A DNA stretch of 64,000 nucleotides from Archaeoglobales archaeon (lineage in GTDB: Archaea; Halobacteriota; Archaeoglobi; Archaeoglobales; Archaeoglobaceae): positions 20,770-84,769 of the forward strand of contig JASFYH010000004.1 of assembly GCA_030055595.1 (NCBI GenBank), given 5' to 3'. The notes under the pieces are model-generated. The model ran no database searches and had not been told where the DNA came from. It saw only the letters and a program-made list of their open reading frames with translations. This document shows positions 55,919 through 63,889 of the stretch, in pieces (position 1 is the stretch's first letter; every line of letters begins with the position of its first letter). Both the position numbers and the translations under genes were made by a program.

Positions 55919-57236
55919 GCGCTGAGGGTATATTTTCAAGATACTTTCTTAGCACCTTCGGAATCTCAATCCTGCCATCTTCAAGCTGGTAGTTTTCGAT
56001 TATTGCAGTTATTGCCCTTGTTGTGGCTATTGCTGTTGAATTTAACGTGTGCACAAAGCCCTTGCTCGGCATACCCCTCTTCTCAGCATACCTTATGTCA
56101 AGCCTATAGCTTTGCCAGTCCGTGCAGTTGCTACATGAGACCATTTCTCTATAAGTAGCCTGAGATGGCATCCAAGCTTCGAGATCGTATTTCTTAGCTG
56201 CGACTATGCCAAGATCTCCCGTGCAGATGTTCACAACTCTGTAGGGAATTCCCAAGCCTTGCCAAAGCTTTTCCGCATTCTCCAAGAGTTTTTCATGCCA
56301 CTCCCAGCTCTGCTCTGGAAGGCAAAAGACGAACTGCTCCACTTTGTTGAACTGATGAACCCTAAAAATTCCTTTCGTGTCCTTTCCGTGAGCTCCCGCT
56401 TCCTTTCTAAAGCATGGACTGAAGCCAGCGTAGAGCAAAGGAAGCTCACTCTCCTCAAGCGTTTCCTTCATGTGCATCGCAGCGATTGCATGCTCGCTTG
56501 TCGCTATCAAGTGCAGATCCTCGCCCTCGATCTTGTAGATCACATCTTCAAAGTCGCTGAAAGCGGTTACGCCTTCATAGGCGGACTTTTTAAGCATAAA
56601 AGGCGGGAATATGAGTCTGAAGCCTCTGCTCGCAAGAAGATCCATTGCATAAAGCGTTAATGCAAGGTCAAGCCAAAGAAGATCCTCAAGTAGGTAATAA
56701 AACCTCGAACCCGCAACTTTTCCCGCTCTTGCAAGATCTGCCCAGCCAAAAAGCTCTACTGCGTCTGCATGGCTTACTGGCTTGAAGTCGACAACCTCAT
56801 ACTCCGCTTTGCCTTCTGTTTTTTTAACAAACTCATCGACGTCTTCAAAGTAAACCTTTGCCTTTCCCCAGTAGCGAATTGGGACATTTTCGCTGTCATC
56901 CTTGCCAATGGGCACAGTTTCATGGACTATGTTTGGGATTGAAAGCAAAATTGCCTCAACTTCCTTTTCAATTCTGCCTAATTCTTCTTCTGCCTTTTTT
57001 ACCTCTTCACTGAGCTTTTTAGCTTCTTCAATTAGCTTCTGATCTTTTTTATCCTTCAAAATCCTTGATAATTCGTTTCTTTTCTTTCTAAGCATATTCG
57101 TTTCTTTTAGCTTCTCTCTCCATTTTTTATCGAGCTCTATAGCACGATCTACAACTTCCAAGCTCAAACCCCGTCTTTTCTGCGACTCATATAGGATCTC
57201 TGGTTTATCTCTCAAAGCTTTAAGAATGCTCCACAT
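55878..57236 (-). CDS. serS: Seryl-tRNA synthetase (bacterial type)
   Basis: This class II synthetase has an N-terminal coiled-coil arm (residues 25-110, RKKRNELSRILKDKKDQK) that binds the long arm of tRNA-Ser. Motif 2 is in FRKEAGAHGKDTKGIFRVHQF and motif 3 in LNSTAIATTRAITAIIE. The protein is of the common type, not the methanogen type. ATG 57236 was chosen over TTG 57242 (452 aa). Confidence 0.96.
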   Translation of the reverse strand: MWSILKALRDKPEILYESQKRRGLSLEVVDRAIELDKKWREKLKETNMLRKKRNELSRILKDKKDQKLIEEAKKLSEEVKKAEEELGRIEKEVEAILLSIPNIVHETVPIGKDDSENVPIRYWGKAKVYFEDVDEFVKKTEGKAEYEVVDFKPVSHADAVELFGWADLARAGKVAGSRFYYLLEDLLWLDLALTLYAMDLLASRGFRLIFPPFMLKKSAYEGVTAFSDFEDVIYKIEGEDLHLIATSEHAIAAMHMKETLEESELPLLYAGFSPCFRKEAGAHGKDTKGIFRVHQFNKVEQFVFCLPEQSWEWHEKLLENAEKLWQGLGIPYRVVNICTGDLGIVAAKKYDLEAWMPSQATYREMVSCSNCTDWQSYRLDIRYAEKRGMPSKGFVHTLNSTAIATTRAITAIIENYQLEDGRIEIPKVLRKYLENIPSAPKDYIMPKSSRRV

Positions 57237-57257
57237 CAACAACCCATGGCATTTCAG

Positions 57258-58187
57258 TTATAAAAATGCACCGAATAGCAACGCTAAGAAGATCACTCCG
57301 AGGGTTATGCTTGCGAGCTTATACATTCTCCTCGCTTTTTCTTTTTTTGGAGCAATTGCAAACTTAATGGCTTTAAAAAGAAATATTAGGACTGCTGGAA
57401 TCGCAATTGCTAAATAAATGGCATGTAGAGGGATCAAGAAATACAAAGAGACCGCCAAGACAAGCATAAGCGATGTTGCAAGAACAATAGCCCATGAAGC
57501 TTTCTTAATGCCAGCAATAAGCGGAAACATCGGAATTCCCGCCCTTCTGTAGTCCTCTTCGTAATGCATCGCTATGAACCAGATGTGCGAGGGGATCCAG
57601 AGAAGCACGATCCCAGCGATCAAAAATCCCGGCAGAGTGAAGCCTTTAACCGCAACCCAGCCAGCTAAGGCGGGCATGGCTCCCGCAAAGCCTCCAAGGA
57701 TGATCGAATAGGGGCTTTTTCTCTTGAGCAGAAGAGTATAAACGAGAATGTCGAAGATAAGCCCCAAAAGAAGAACGAGAGCAAATTCTATACTGTTGAA
57801 TAACGCAATAAGAAAGCCAGAGGCAAAGAGAAACGCTCCATAGATCGCACAAGCTCTTGGGCTTAGCTCTCCCGCGGGGATCGGTCTGCTTCGTGTTCTC
57901 ATCATGAGTGCATCGATGTCCCGATCGATCCACATGTTCAAAGCGGTTGTGCCAGAGATCGTTAGAAATGTTGCGGTAAAGCACAAGGGCAGAGTTTCTC
58001 TTCCTCCCGCTACGAGAAAACTCACCAAAAACGTGATCATGAGTAGTAAGGTTTGTTTTGGCTTGATCACTTCAAACAATGCTCTTGGATTCACATTTCG
58101 AATTCTCCCCTTGAATAAATACTTTTTCCGCTTTAGATCTTCGAGCCCACAAAATTCAGATAACTCACATTCCATTTTAATATACAT
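57258..58187 (-). CDS. ctaB: Protoheme IX farnesyltransferase (haem O synthase)-like UbiA protein
   Basis: This 309-residue membrane prenyltransferase has eight to nine hydrophobic segments. The Asp-rich motif NMWIDRDIDALMMRTRSRP and the second motif PSHIWFIAMHYEEDY..AGIPM are those of CyoE/CtaB, which adds farnesyl to haem b. A roughly 38-residue charged N-terminal extension (ECELSEFCGLEDLKRKKYLFKG) precedes the usual start, and ATG 58175 is an alternative. No oxidase genes lie nearby. An A/T-rich gap precedes it. Confidence 0.85.
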   Translation of the reverse strand: MYIKMECELSEFCGLEDLKRKKYLFKGRIRNVNPRALFEVIKPKQTLLLMITFLVSFLVAGGRETLPLCFTATFLTISGTTALNMWIDRDIDALMMRTRSRPIPAGELSPRACAIYGAFLFASGFLIALFNSIEFALVLLLGLIFDILVYTLLLKRKSPYSIILGGFAGAMPALAGWVAVKGFTLPGFLIAGIVLLWIPSHIWFIAMHYEEDYRRAGIPMFPLIAGIKKASWAIVLATSLMLVLAVSLYFLIPLHAIYLAIAIPAVLIFLFKAIKFAIAPKKEKARRMYKLASITLGVIFLALLFGAFL

Positions 58188-58937
58188 TTAAAATATTTTT
58201 TGTTTAAACTATCCATAATATTATTTTTTAATTTTTTGTTAGTAAAATTTAATAATAAAATTTTTTAAATAAATTTTAAAATTTTTTGTTAAGTTAGAAA
58301 TAATATACTATATTTTGGATTACAATAGATAGATAAATTTTTTTGTTGAATACAAATATTCCAGAATTAATGTAATAAAAACTTTTAGGCTCCCCTAAAA
58401 ATTGCAATTCTGGTAACTCGTTTATTCCAAAAAATATAGGAATAAGGCACTTCTCACGAAAATATGGGGGGTTAACCGCGAAAACTCGTTGACTTCGCGG
58501 ATCCAATTGTTCAAGAGCAATGCTTTATTACATAATTTTTGTAATAATTGTTTTTAGATAATTAAATACTAAGTCTTAAAATTAAACTTAATAATTTTAT
58601 AAATAAAATTTTAATTAAAAATTCTTAAAATTAATTAAAAAATTTAAAATAAACGTATTTACGCTATATTATTTGAAATAAACTTTAAAAATTTATATAA
58701 TTTAACTTGATTAGAATATTCTAAATAAAATTATCGAACAATGTGGATCATAGAGTTAGTAAGAGGGGAATAGATCAAACGCCTGCAAAAGAGGGGGATC
58801 TTAATCAAATCCGCTCTAACATTCTAATTAAAAAGAAAAAGTCTTGAAGTAAAATCGAGCCAAACAGAGGAGGCTGAAAATTCCTACAAAATTAGCCTAA
58901 GCAAAAAAGTGAGTTTTAAAAAAGTAATTTAGAGGCT
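58188..58937. other. Gene-free, extremely AT-rich spacer
   Basis: This is a 750-base gap between the 5' end of ctaB and the 3' end of the DUF1646 gene. Bases 58191-58387 and 58501-58740 are almost pure A/T with many TAAAATTT and AATTTTA runs. A GC-richer island (58388-58500) sits between them. From 58741 to 58937 composition is ordinary; no ORF or RNA was recognised there. The 70-codon ORF-track entry 58294-58506 is not convincing. Confidence 0.8.
58388..58500. other. Structured GC-richer island (candidate RNA or origin element)
   Basis: Within the AT desert this stretch has two perfect inverted repeats: TTATTCC/GGAATAA (58422-58428, 58439-58445) and CCGCGAA/TTCGCGG (58476-58482, 58494-58500). 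It also has a palindrome GGTTAACC (58470-58477), the direct repeat AACTCGTT (58415-58422 and 58483-58490), and CTCCCC facing GGGGGG across the interval. In a hot, AT-rich genome such islands are often structured RNAs; an origin-associated element is also possible. Confidence 0.35.
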
Positions 58938-60044
58938 TTAAAGTCCTAAGAAGAAGATCAGGACGTAGTAAACGCCCATTAAAACCAAACCAAGTGGCAC
59001 ACCAACTTTTGCCCACTCGCTTGAAGTGATCTTCATTCTCGCAGCGGAGACTATGTTCGGAATGTTGCCCGGGATCAGCATACCTCCAGAGATCAGTAGA
59101 GCCATGAGAGCACTCTGGATCTGCGTGAGCGTGAGCACTGGACCAATTTCCGCAGCAGTCAATGTAGCGTTGTCGAGCACCGCTGAGACTATGTTAACCC
59201 AGTATAGAATTTCTGGAGGGATCTTCGAGATATACCAGACTATGAGCGGTGTAAAGCCACCTCCCAGCAGAATAAGAGCTGCAACAAACGTGTAAACCTT
59301 CACAGCTCTAATTATTACCCCTCTTAGCGTCTCCGTGTATTCTGGAAGCCCAATACTTTCAACGCTCTGCTTTCCAACCCTGAATGCTGCGTAGATCCCG
59401 AGGAAAACGACTGCTGGAATTATATAGTGAGCCAAGATCCTGAAAAGGAACAGGAAGTCCGCGTGGTATGGTTCACCCGCAAGTTTTTTAACCGCAATTG
59501 TTGATAAGGGCTCCCCAACTGGTGTCAATGCTGCACCAAGACCAACCGCAAAACAAGCGATGACTATGAACTCGACTTTTTTCTTTCTCTCTAAAGGCAT
59601 CACAAGGGCTATTTCAGCTAAAAGCACCGCACAAACGATCACTGAGATCAGACTTGAAGCCAAGCCAAAAAGAACTACGAAAATGAATGCAAATGTTCGC
59701 ACTCCGATCTTCTTCATCATAGCAAGTAGTGCGGAATAGATCGGCTTGTTGAAGTAGTGTATGATCAGTCCAACGATCAGAACAACCTGAAAGATCCCTA
59801 TAGGGATCCCAAAGGCTTCTGTGATCCTTACTGGAGCTTCAATAGCTTCAATGATTAGTTTTTCGCTCCAAAGTCCACTGATCGTAACCGCAATTATGCC
59901 CATCACAAGAAAGAAAGGCTCGAGATTCTCTTCGACCTTTTTCACTCGGAAGGGCAAGATCAAAACGAGAGCGAGAATTATTCCGAGTCCAACCGCTATT
60001 AGAAGATTTGGCTCCTCTGGAATTGTCAATTCAACCGCAGACAT
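58938..60044 (-). CDS. DUF1646 membrane transporter (ion transporter superfamily-like)
   Basis: This 368-residue protein has about ten hydrophobic segments, with two related halves. Conserved loops are GLGAALTPVGEPLSTIAVKKL and LDNATLTAAEIGP, resembling Na+/H+ antiporter-like and ArsB/NhaD families. DUF1646 (PF07854) is the best fit; the transported ion is not known. It is monocistronic, with tRNA-Glu upstream on the same strand. Confidence 0.82.
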   Translation of the reverse strand: MSAVELTIPEEPNLLIAVGLGIILALVLILPFRVKKVEENLEPFFLVMGIIAVTISGLWSEKLIIEAIEAPVRITEAFGIPIGIFQVVLIVGLIIHYFNKPIYSALLAMMKKIGVRTFAFIFVVLFGLASSLISVIVCAVLLAEIALVMPLERKKKVEFIVIACFAVGLGAALTPVGEPLSTIAVKKLAGEPYHADFLFLFRILAHYIIPAVVFLGIYAAFRVGKQSVESIGLPEYTETLRGVIIRAVKVYTFVAALILLGGGFTPLIVWYISKIPPEILYWVNIVSAVLDNATLTAAEIGPVLTLTQIQSALMALLISGGMLIPGNIPNIVSAARMKITSSEWAKVGVPLGLVLMGVYYVLIFFLGL

Positions 60045-60114
60045 GCTCAGCGTTATGCGGTGATTTTAAAAACTTTTCTAAATTGGCTATTCTTAATGCT
60101 TTTTCAGTAATTAG

Positions 60115-60189
60115 TGCTCCGGCCGGGATTTGAACCCGGGGCTCAGGCTCGAAAGGCCTGGATGTTTGACCGGGCTACACCACCGGAGC
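60115..60189 (-). tRNA. tRNA-Glu (TTC)
   Basis: The minus strand folds as a cloverleaf. Acceptor GCTCCGG pairs with CCGGAGC, discriminator A. The D arm is TGGTGTAGCCCGGTCAAACA; the anticodon stem-loop is CAGGC-CTTTCGA-GCCTG with anticodon TTC; the T arm is CCGGGTTCAAATCCCGG. It is 75 nt long, with no intron and no encoded CCA. Confidence 0.95.
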
Positions 60190-60286
60190 TTAGATCCTCG
60201 CTACAAGTAGATTTAAATCTCTTTCGCTACGTCCATTTGCAGAGCATGGACGTAAAATTTTTAAATATTTAATACCATCTTTAAAT

Positions 60287-60376
60287 ATGACGAAGTGCGG
60301 AACTGGAAAGAAGAAGGCAGAGAAGAAGGAAGAAAAAACCGCCAAGACTGAAAAAGAGAAAAAGACAAAAAAGTAA
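60287..60376 (+). CDS. 29-residue Lys/Glu-rich miniprotein
   Basis: This gene is too short for the ORF track. MTKCGTGKKKAEKKEEKTAKTEKEKKTKK has about 45 percent lysine, one Cys and no hydrophobic residues. TATA-like tttttaaatattt lies about 25 nt before ATG, suggesting a leaderless transcript; there is no SD. It could be a nucleic-acid-associated peptide. Codons are clean and the stop is followed by an A/T-rich tail. Confidence 0.45.
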   Translation: MTKCGTGKKKAEKKEEKTAKTEKEKKTKK

Positions 60377-60457
60377 GCCAAAATTATTTTATTTTTTAAG
60401 GATCCGAAGTTTCGATCTCATAGAAACACTTATAAATGCCATGCCAAGGGTTTTTAT

Positions 60458-61330
60458 ATGGCTATCAAGATCCTAATAAAGGGCAAAGTTCACGGAGTTG
60501 GCTACAGGGTAAAGCTCATAAATATGGCTTTAGAATACGGAATCGACAGATTTGCAGTCTTTAACACATTTACGAATGGAAAGGAAGCGGTCATGATTTT
60601 GGTTGACGCTCCTGAAGAAATTTTAGAGCTTTTAAAGGAAAGAATAAAGGCTGAAAAGCCTGAAAAGGCAATTGTTGAGTCCGTAGAATTTCTGGAATGT
60701 CGCTTTAGCGTTCCGCCGATCGAGAGAAGTATGCAGGCATTTCAGATCGAGCACTGGGGCAAGGCAATCCCAATAATGCTCAACATGCTCGAAAAACAGG
60801 ATCTAATGCTTGAAAAACAGGATCTGATGCTTGAGAAGCAAGACAAGATGCTCGAAAAGCAGGATCTGATGCTTGAAAAACAAGACAAAATGCTTGAAAA
60901 AATGGATGTGATGCTTGAAAAGCAAGACAAGATGCTTGAAAAGCAGGATCTGATGCTTGAGAAGCAGGACAAGATGCTTGAAAAAATGGATGTGATGCTT
61001 GAAAAACAGGATCTAATGCTTGAGAAACAGGATCTGATGCTTGAGAAGCAAGACAAGATGCTCGAAAAGCAGGATCTGATGCTCGAAAAGCAGGACAAAA
61101 TGCTTGAAAAACAGGATCTGGTGATCAACAAGCTTGATGAGACGAAACAAGAGCTTGGGAGTAAGATCGATCAAACAAGGGAAGATCTCGCTGAACGACT
61201 TGACGAAACAAATGCCAAGCTTGAGCTTCTCCGCTCAGATCTCAGAGATTACCTTGAAAAAAACATGAAAGAGCTGAATGCAAGGATCTTAAGGATCGAA
61301 GAGGCTTTGAGGAAAGCGGGGCTGATGTAA
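60458..61330 (+). CDS. Acylphosphatase-like domain fused to a 16-copy heptad-repeat helix
   Basis: Residues 1-95 resemble acylphosphatase: ILIKGKVHGVGYRVKLINMALEYGI matches the phosphate loop and conserved Arg (GxVxGVGYR). The catalytic Asn (family pattern F/V-x-N-x-x-x-G) may be in VFNTFTNGKEAVMIL. From residue 110 to 221 there are sixteen 7-residue repeats (MLEKQDL, MLEKQDK, MLEKMDV), then a charged coiled-coil tail. It is cytosolic and probably elongated. A TATA box about 25 nt upstream suggests a leaderless mRNA. Function of the fusion unknown. Confidence 0.75.
   Translation: MAIKILIKGKVHGVGYRVKLINMALEYGIDRFAVFNTFTNGKEAVMILVDAPEEILELLKERIKAEKPEKAIVESVEFLECRFSVPPIERSMQAFQIEHWGKAIPIMLNMLEKQDLMLEKQDLMLEKQDKMLEKQDLMLEKQDKMLEKMDVMLEKQDKMLEKQDLMLEKQDKMLEKMDVMLEKQDLMLEKQDLMLEKQDKMLEKQDLMLEKQDKMLEKQDLVINKLDETKQELGSKIDQTREDLAERLDETNAKLELLRSDLRDYLEKNMKELNARILRIEEALRKAGLM
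60785..61120 (+). repeat. In-frame 21-bp minisatellite, 16 copies
   Basis: Sixteen tandem 21-base units encode MLEKQDL/K or MLEKMDV. The order of variants includes repeated higher-order blocks (QDL-QDL-QDK-QDL-QDK at copies 1-5 and 11-15), indicating expansion by block duplication. Synonymous drift (ctcgaaaag, cttgagaag, cttgaaaaa) is visible between copies. The antisense ORF 60742-61131 (FSSIRSC repeats) is a shadow of it. Confidence 0.95.
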
Positions 61331-61446
61331 GGCTTCTAAACCTTACCTGAATCTAATAGTTAATGTTTAAAACCACAAGATTTATTAACCGAGTTAGCAA
61401 AAATCAAAGTAGAAAAATTTTCACTCCAACGTGTAAAAGCGAAAAA

Positions 61447-61475
61447 GTTATATACTTGTTATAATCATGATTATA
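61447..61475 (+). promoter_or_regulatory. Pilin promoter with 16-bp palindromic operator candidate
   Basis: A TATA-like gttatatac (61447-61455) is followed at once by the perfect palindrome TATAATCATGATTATA (61460-61475). Expected transcription start is about 61475-61480, so a bound repressor would block initiation. The SD GGAGGTG then precedes ATG 61501 by 6 nt. Confidence 0.5.
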
Positions 61476-61500
61476 GTGAAGAACGTGAGGAGGTGAAAAA

Positions 61501-61878
61501 ATGAGAAAGGATGAGAAAGGTGTCTCGCCAGTGATTGGCGTGATCCTGATGGTGGCAATTACAGTGATACTCGCGGCGGTGATAGCGAGCTTCGTGTTTG
61601 GCATGAGTGGGACTGTGACAAAGCCAAAGACACCAGGATTAAGTCTAAAAAGGATAGACACTGATACAATCAGCGTTGTAATAACCGATATGGGCGGTGC
61701 TGATAAATTAACAAACTGCAAAATTTATGATTTACAAGGAAATGAAAAAGATTCGTCAACCGACACTCTTGATGAAGTTGGTGATGTAACCATTATTGAA
61801 GGAGTTTCCTACGGAAACTATCGCTTGATATGCGAAGTGGACGGAGTTAAACAAATAGTGTGGGAAGGTGCAATCTAA
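61501..61878 (+). CDS. Archaeal type IV pilin-like protein
   Basis: This 125-residue protein has the class III signal of archaeal pilins: a short charged leader MRKDEKG, then VSPVIGVILMVAITVILAAVIA. Cleavage after Gly by the prepilin peptidase is expected. The extracellular part is small, with two cysteines (TNCKI, LICEV) that could pair. It probably forms an adhesive pilus or pseudopilus, assembled by machinery outside the window. Confidence 0.88.
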   Translation: MRKDEKGVSPVIGVILMVAITVILAAVIASFVFGMSGTVTKPKTPGLSLKRIDTDTISVVITDMGGADKLTNCKIYDLQGNEKDSSTDTLDEVGDVTIIEGVSYGNYRLICEVDGVKQIVWEGAI

Positions 61879-62038
61879 AAATACATTTTTAAATCCATTT
61901 ATTTTTATTTTTTATATATAACATATTTTTGAGTTCAAGAGAGCTCCTAAAAGTTTTCAACAAACTTAAAAGCGTGTAAAAAGAATTTAGTCATTCTTTG
62001 CAATCCCGAAGCTCGAGCTTATAAATAAGACGATCTAA

Positions 62039-63547
62039 ATGCCTCGACTCTTAATTCTCGTATTCTTAGTTCTTTCGATTTTCCTTAGCAATCACATTTA
62101 TCTCAACGACGAAATGCTCGTGATCTTGCAAGTGCAAAGCATCGAATCAGGTTTTGCCATTGAGATCGAAAAACTCCTCGCTTACGTTGGCACGCCTTGG
62201 TTCGAATTCAATGGCGAGAAATACGCACCATTCAGCTACCTTTTGCCGATCTTAGCCTTTCCGATTTACAAGGCTCTTCTGTTCCTCAACAGCTTTGGTT
62301 ATCCAGACTTGATTCTGGCTCTAATTGCTCCAGCGGGATTTCTTTTGCTCGCAATTCAACACAGAAAATACGTTCTCCTGGCAATCGCTTTTTTCCTTGC
62401 AACGCTTTTGCTATTCAAGCCAATTTACAGATTCGAGGACTGGGCGGGAATTTACGCTTTAAAGCTAACAAACGTTTTCGCAATTGCAATCACCGCTGAG
62501 ATCCTTTACAGAATGCTAAAAGAGAGATTTGAAGATAAATTTGCGATCTCCGCAGTTTTTGCGTTTGTCTTCGCAACCCCCGTTGCTTACTGGACTCTTT
62601 CTGCAAAGCTTCATGCGATCTCGCTTATGCTAACCGCTTCATCTTTTTACTTCCTTGATAGATCTTTAAGACTTGAAAATACAAAAGATCTGCTCCTCGC
62701 ATCAGCGATCGCTGGACTCTGTTTCTTTTCAAGGGCAATTGATGGGGCGATCTTGTGTTTTTCCATTCTTCTCTTTCTATTCATTTTCAAAAGATCAAAG
62801 CTGATCCATGCAATTTCAGGCATTGCATTGGGTTATTTGCCATGTGCGATCTTTGGCTTTGCGATCTTCAACCTTCCCCTGCCTATTGAGATCATTGGAA
62901 ACAGATTCTCGAATGTCAGCTACATTGAAGCTTCAGATCCAGTTGAAACGGTCTCCTTAATTCCCTATGCTTTTGCGGGCATAAAAAACAACACTCTCGG
63001 CATTCTCAGCTACTCCCCAGTCATTGCATTCCTCATTCCTCCCGCAATAAAGGCTTTGAAGGCAAAGAAATTCAGCTTCTCGAACTTTGAAAAATTCCTG
63101 CTTCTTTTCACTATTCTCTGCTTTCTGATCTATCTTCCATTCCTAAGCGATGGCGTTGTCAAAACAGGAGTTCGCGACTACCGATTTTTGCTCCCGATCT
63201 ACATTCCAGTTGCCTATTTTCTTGCAAAGGCTAAATTCGAAATAGAGATTCGCTCACTGCCAATAATCGCTCTCTGCTTTGCAATCCCCGCAATTCCGCT
63301 CGTTTCTCTTTTAAATATCCACGAATTGCTAAGCTTTGCTTATCTTGCAGTCTCTACCGCATTGGCTTTGACTTTCCTTCTCGCGGAGAAATTCAAAAAC
63401 AAAGCAGAGATCCGCTCTTTGTCGATTCTTCCAATCATTTTCATTGTTTCAGACGTCACAAAAGCCTACTTCAGCCCATACGACGTCCACTTTCTCAATC
63501 CACTGCTTGACCGACTCGTTGAGCTTCTGCTCTGGCTTAAAGGATAA
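62039..63547 (+). CDS. Polytopic membrane protein, GT-C glycosyltransferase-like
   Basis: This 502-residue protein has about 11-13 hydrophobic segments. An acidic pair in the first luminal loop (HIYLNDEM) and a following loop YVGTPWFEFNGEKYAPFSYL resemble dolichol-phosphate-sugar GT-C enzymes, and DYRFLLPIYIPVAYFLA resembles their later loop. No certain family was recognised. It may glycosylate surface proteins such as the neighbouring pilin; this is inference from position. The ATG is apparently leaderless. Confidence 0.6.
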   Translation: MPRLLILVFLVLSIFLSNHIYLNDEMLVILQVQSIESGFAIEIEKLLAYVGTPWFEFNGEKYAPFSYLLPILAFPIYKALLFLNSFGYPDLILALIAPAGFLLLAIQHRKYVLLAIAFFLATLLLFKPIYRFEDWAGIYALKLTNVFAIAITAEILYRMLKERFEDKFAISAVFAFVFATPVAYWTLSAKLHAISLMLTASSFYFLDRSLRLENTKDLLLASAIAGLCFFSRAIDGAILCFSILLFLFIFKRSKLIHAISGIALGYLPCAIFGFAIFNLPLPIEIIGNRFSNVSYIEASDPVETVSLIPYAFAGIKNNTLGILSYSPVIAFLIPPAIKALKAKKFSFSNFEKFLLLFTILCFLIYLPFLSDGVVKTGVRDYRFLLPIYIPVAYFLAKAKFEIEIRSLPIIALCFAIPAIPLVSLLNIHELLSFAYLAVSTALALTFLLAEKFKNKAEIRSLSILPIIFIVSDVTKAYFSPYDVHFLNPLLDRLVELLLWLKG

Positions 63548-63889
63548 TATTTATCAATAGCTGAGAAATCTAATCCCAATCCTGAATCTCCTTAGTCTAA
63601 GGAGATAAATCGGATTTTGGCGAATTGGAAATCCGAGCTAAAATATTGTTTAAAGTTAAAATTCTCTAAATTGAACAAACTACTCCTCCATTTTTGCTAA
63701 ATTGAATTGGTGGAGCTAAAAAGAAAACGCGTGCTGTGCTACATGCGTATGCAAGCGTAAGCTTGCTACGCTGTATGCACATGCGAACGCCAATTTTTGA
63801 TTTTTTAAGTGATCTCAAGTTGAAATCTTTGAAGTTTTAGCCAATAAACCAATCGAAACCTATTTCTATTCTTAAAGCAAGCTAAATCT
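63548..63889. other. Gene-free spacer with four consecutive hairpins
   Basis: Inverted repeats run in series. The first is ATCTCCTTAG-T-CTAAGGAGAT (63586-63606). The second is TCGGATTT/AAATCCGA with an 11-nt loop (63610-63636). The third is CTCCTCCA/TGGTGGAG with one mismatch (63683-63715). The fourth is a long hairpin of about 20 bp with three single-base bulges and a GTAA loop (63735-63781). No ORF was supported. It could be a non-coding RNA or the remnant end of a mobile element. Confidence 0.5.

Noticed and set aside
58294-58506. 70-codon minus-strand ORF in the AT-rich gap
   Set aside because: No SD, composition dominated by the AT-rich background, no recognisable domain; overlaps the inverted repeats.
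58938-60044. Arsenite efflux pump (ArsB) call for the polytopic protein
   Set aside because: The general fold is similar, but the conserved loops fit DUF1646 better, and no ars genes are nearby.
60742-61131. 129-codon minus-strand ORF with FSSIRSC repeats
   Set aside because: It is the exact antisense of the 21-bp minisatellite in the acylphosphatase-like gene; periodic sequences keep several frames open.
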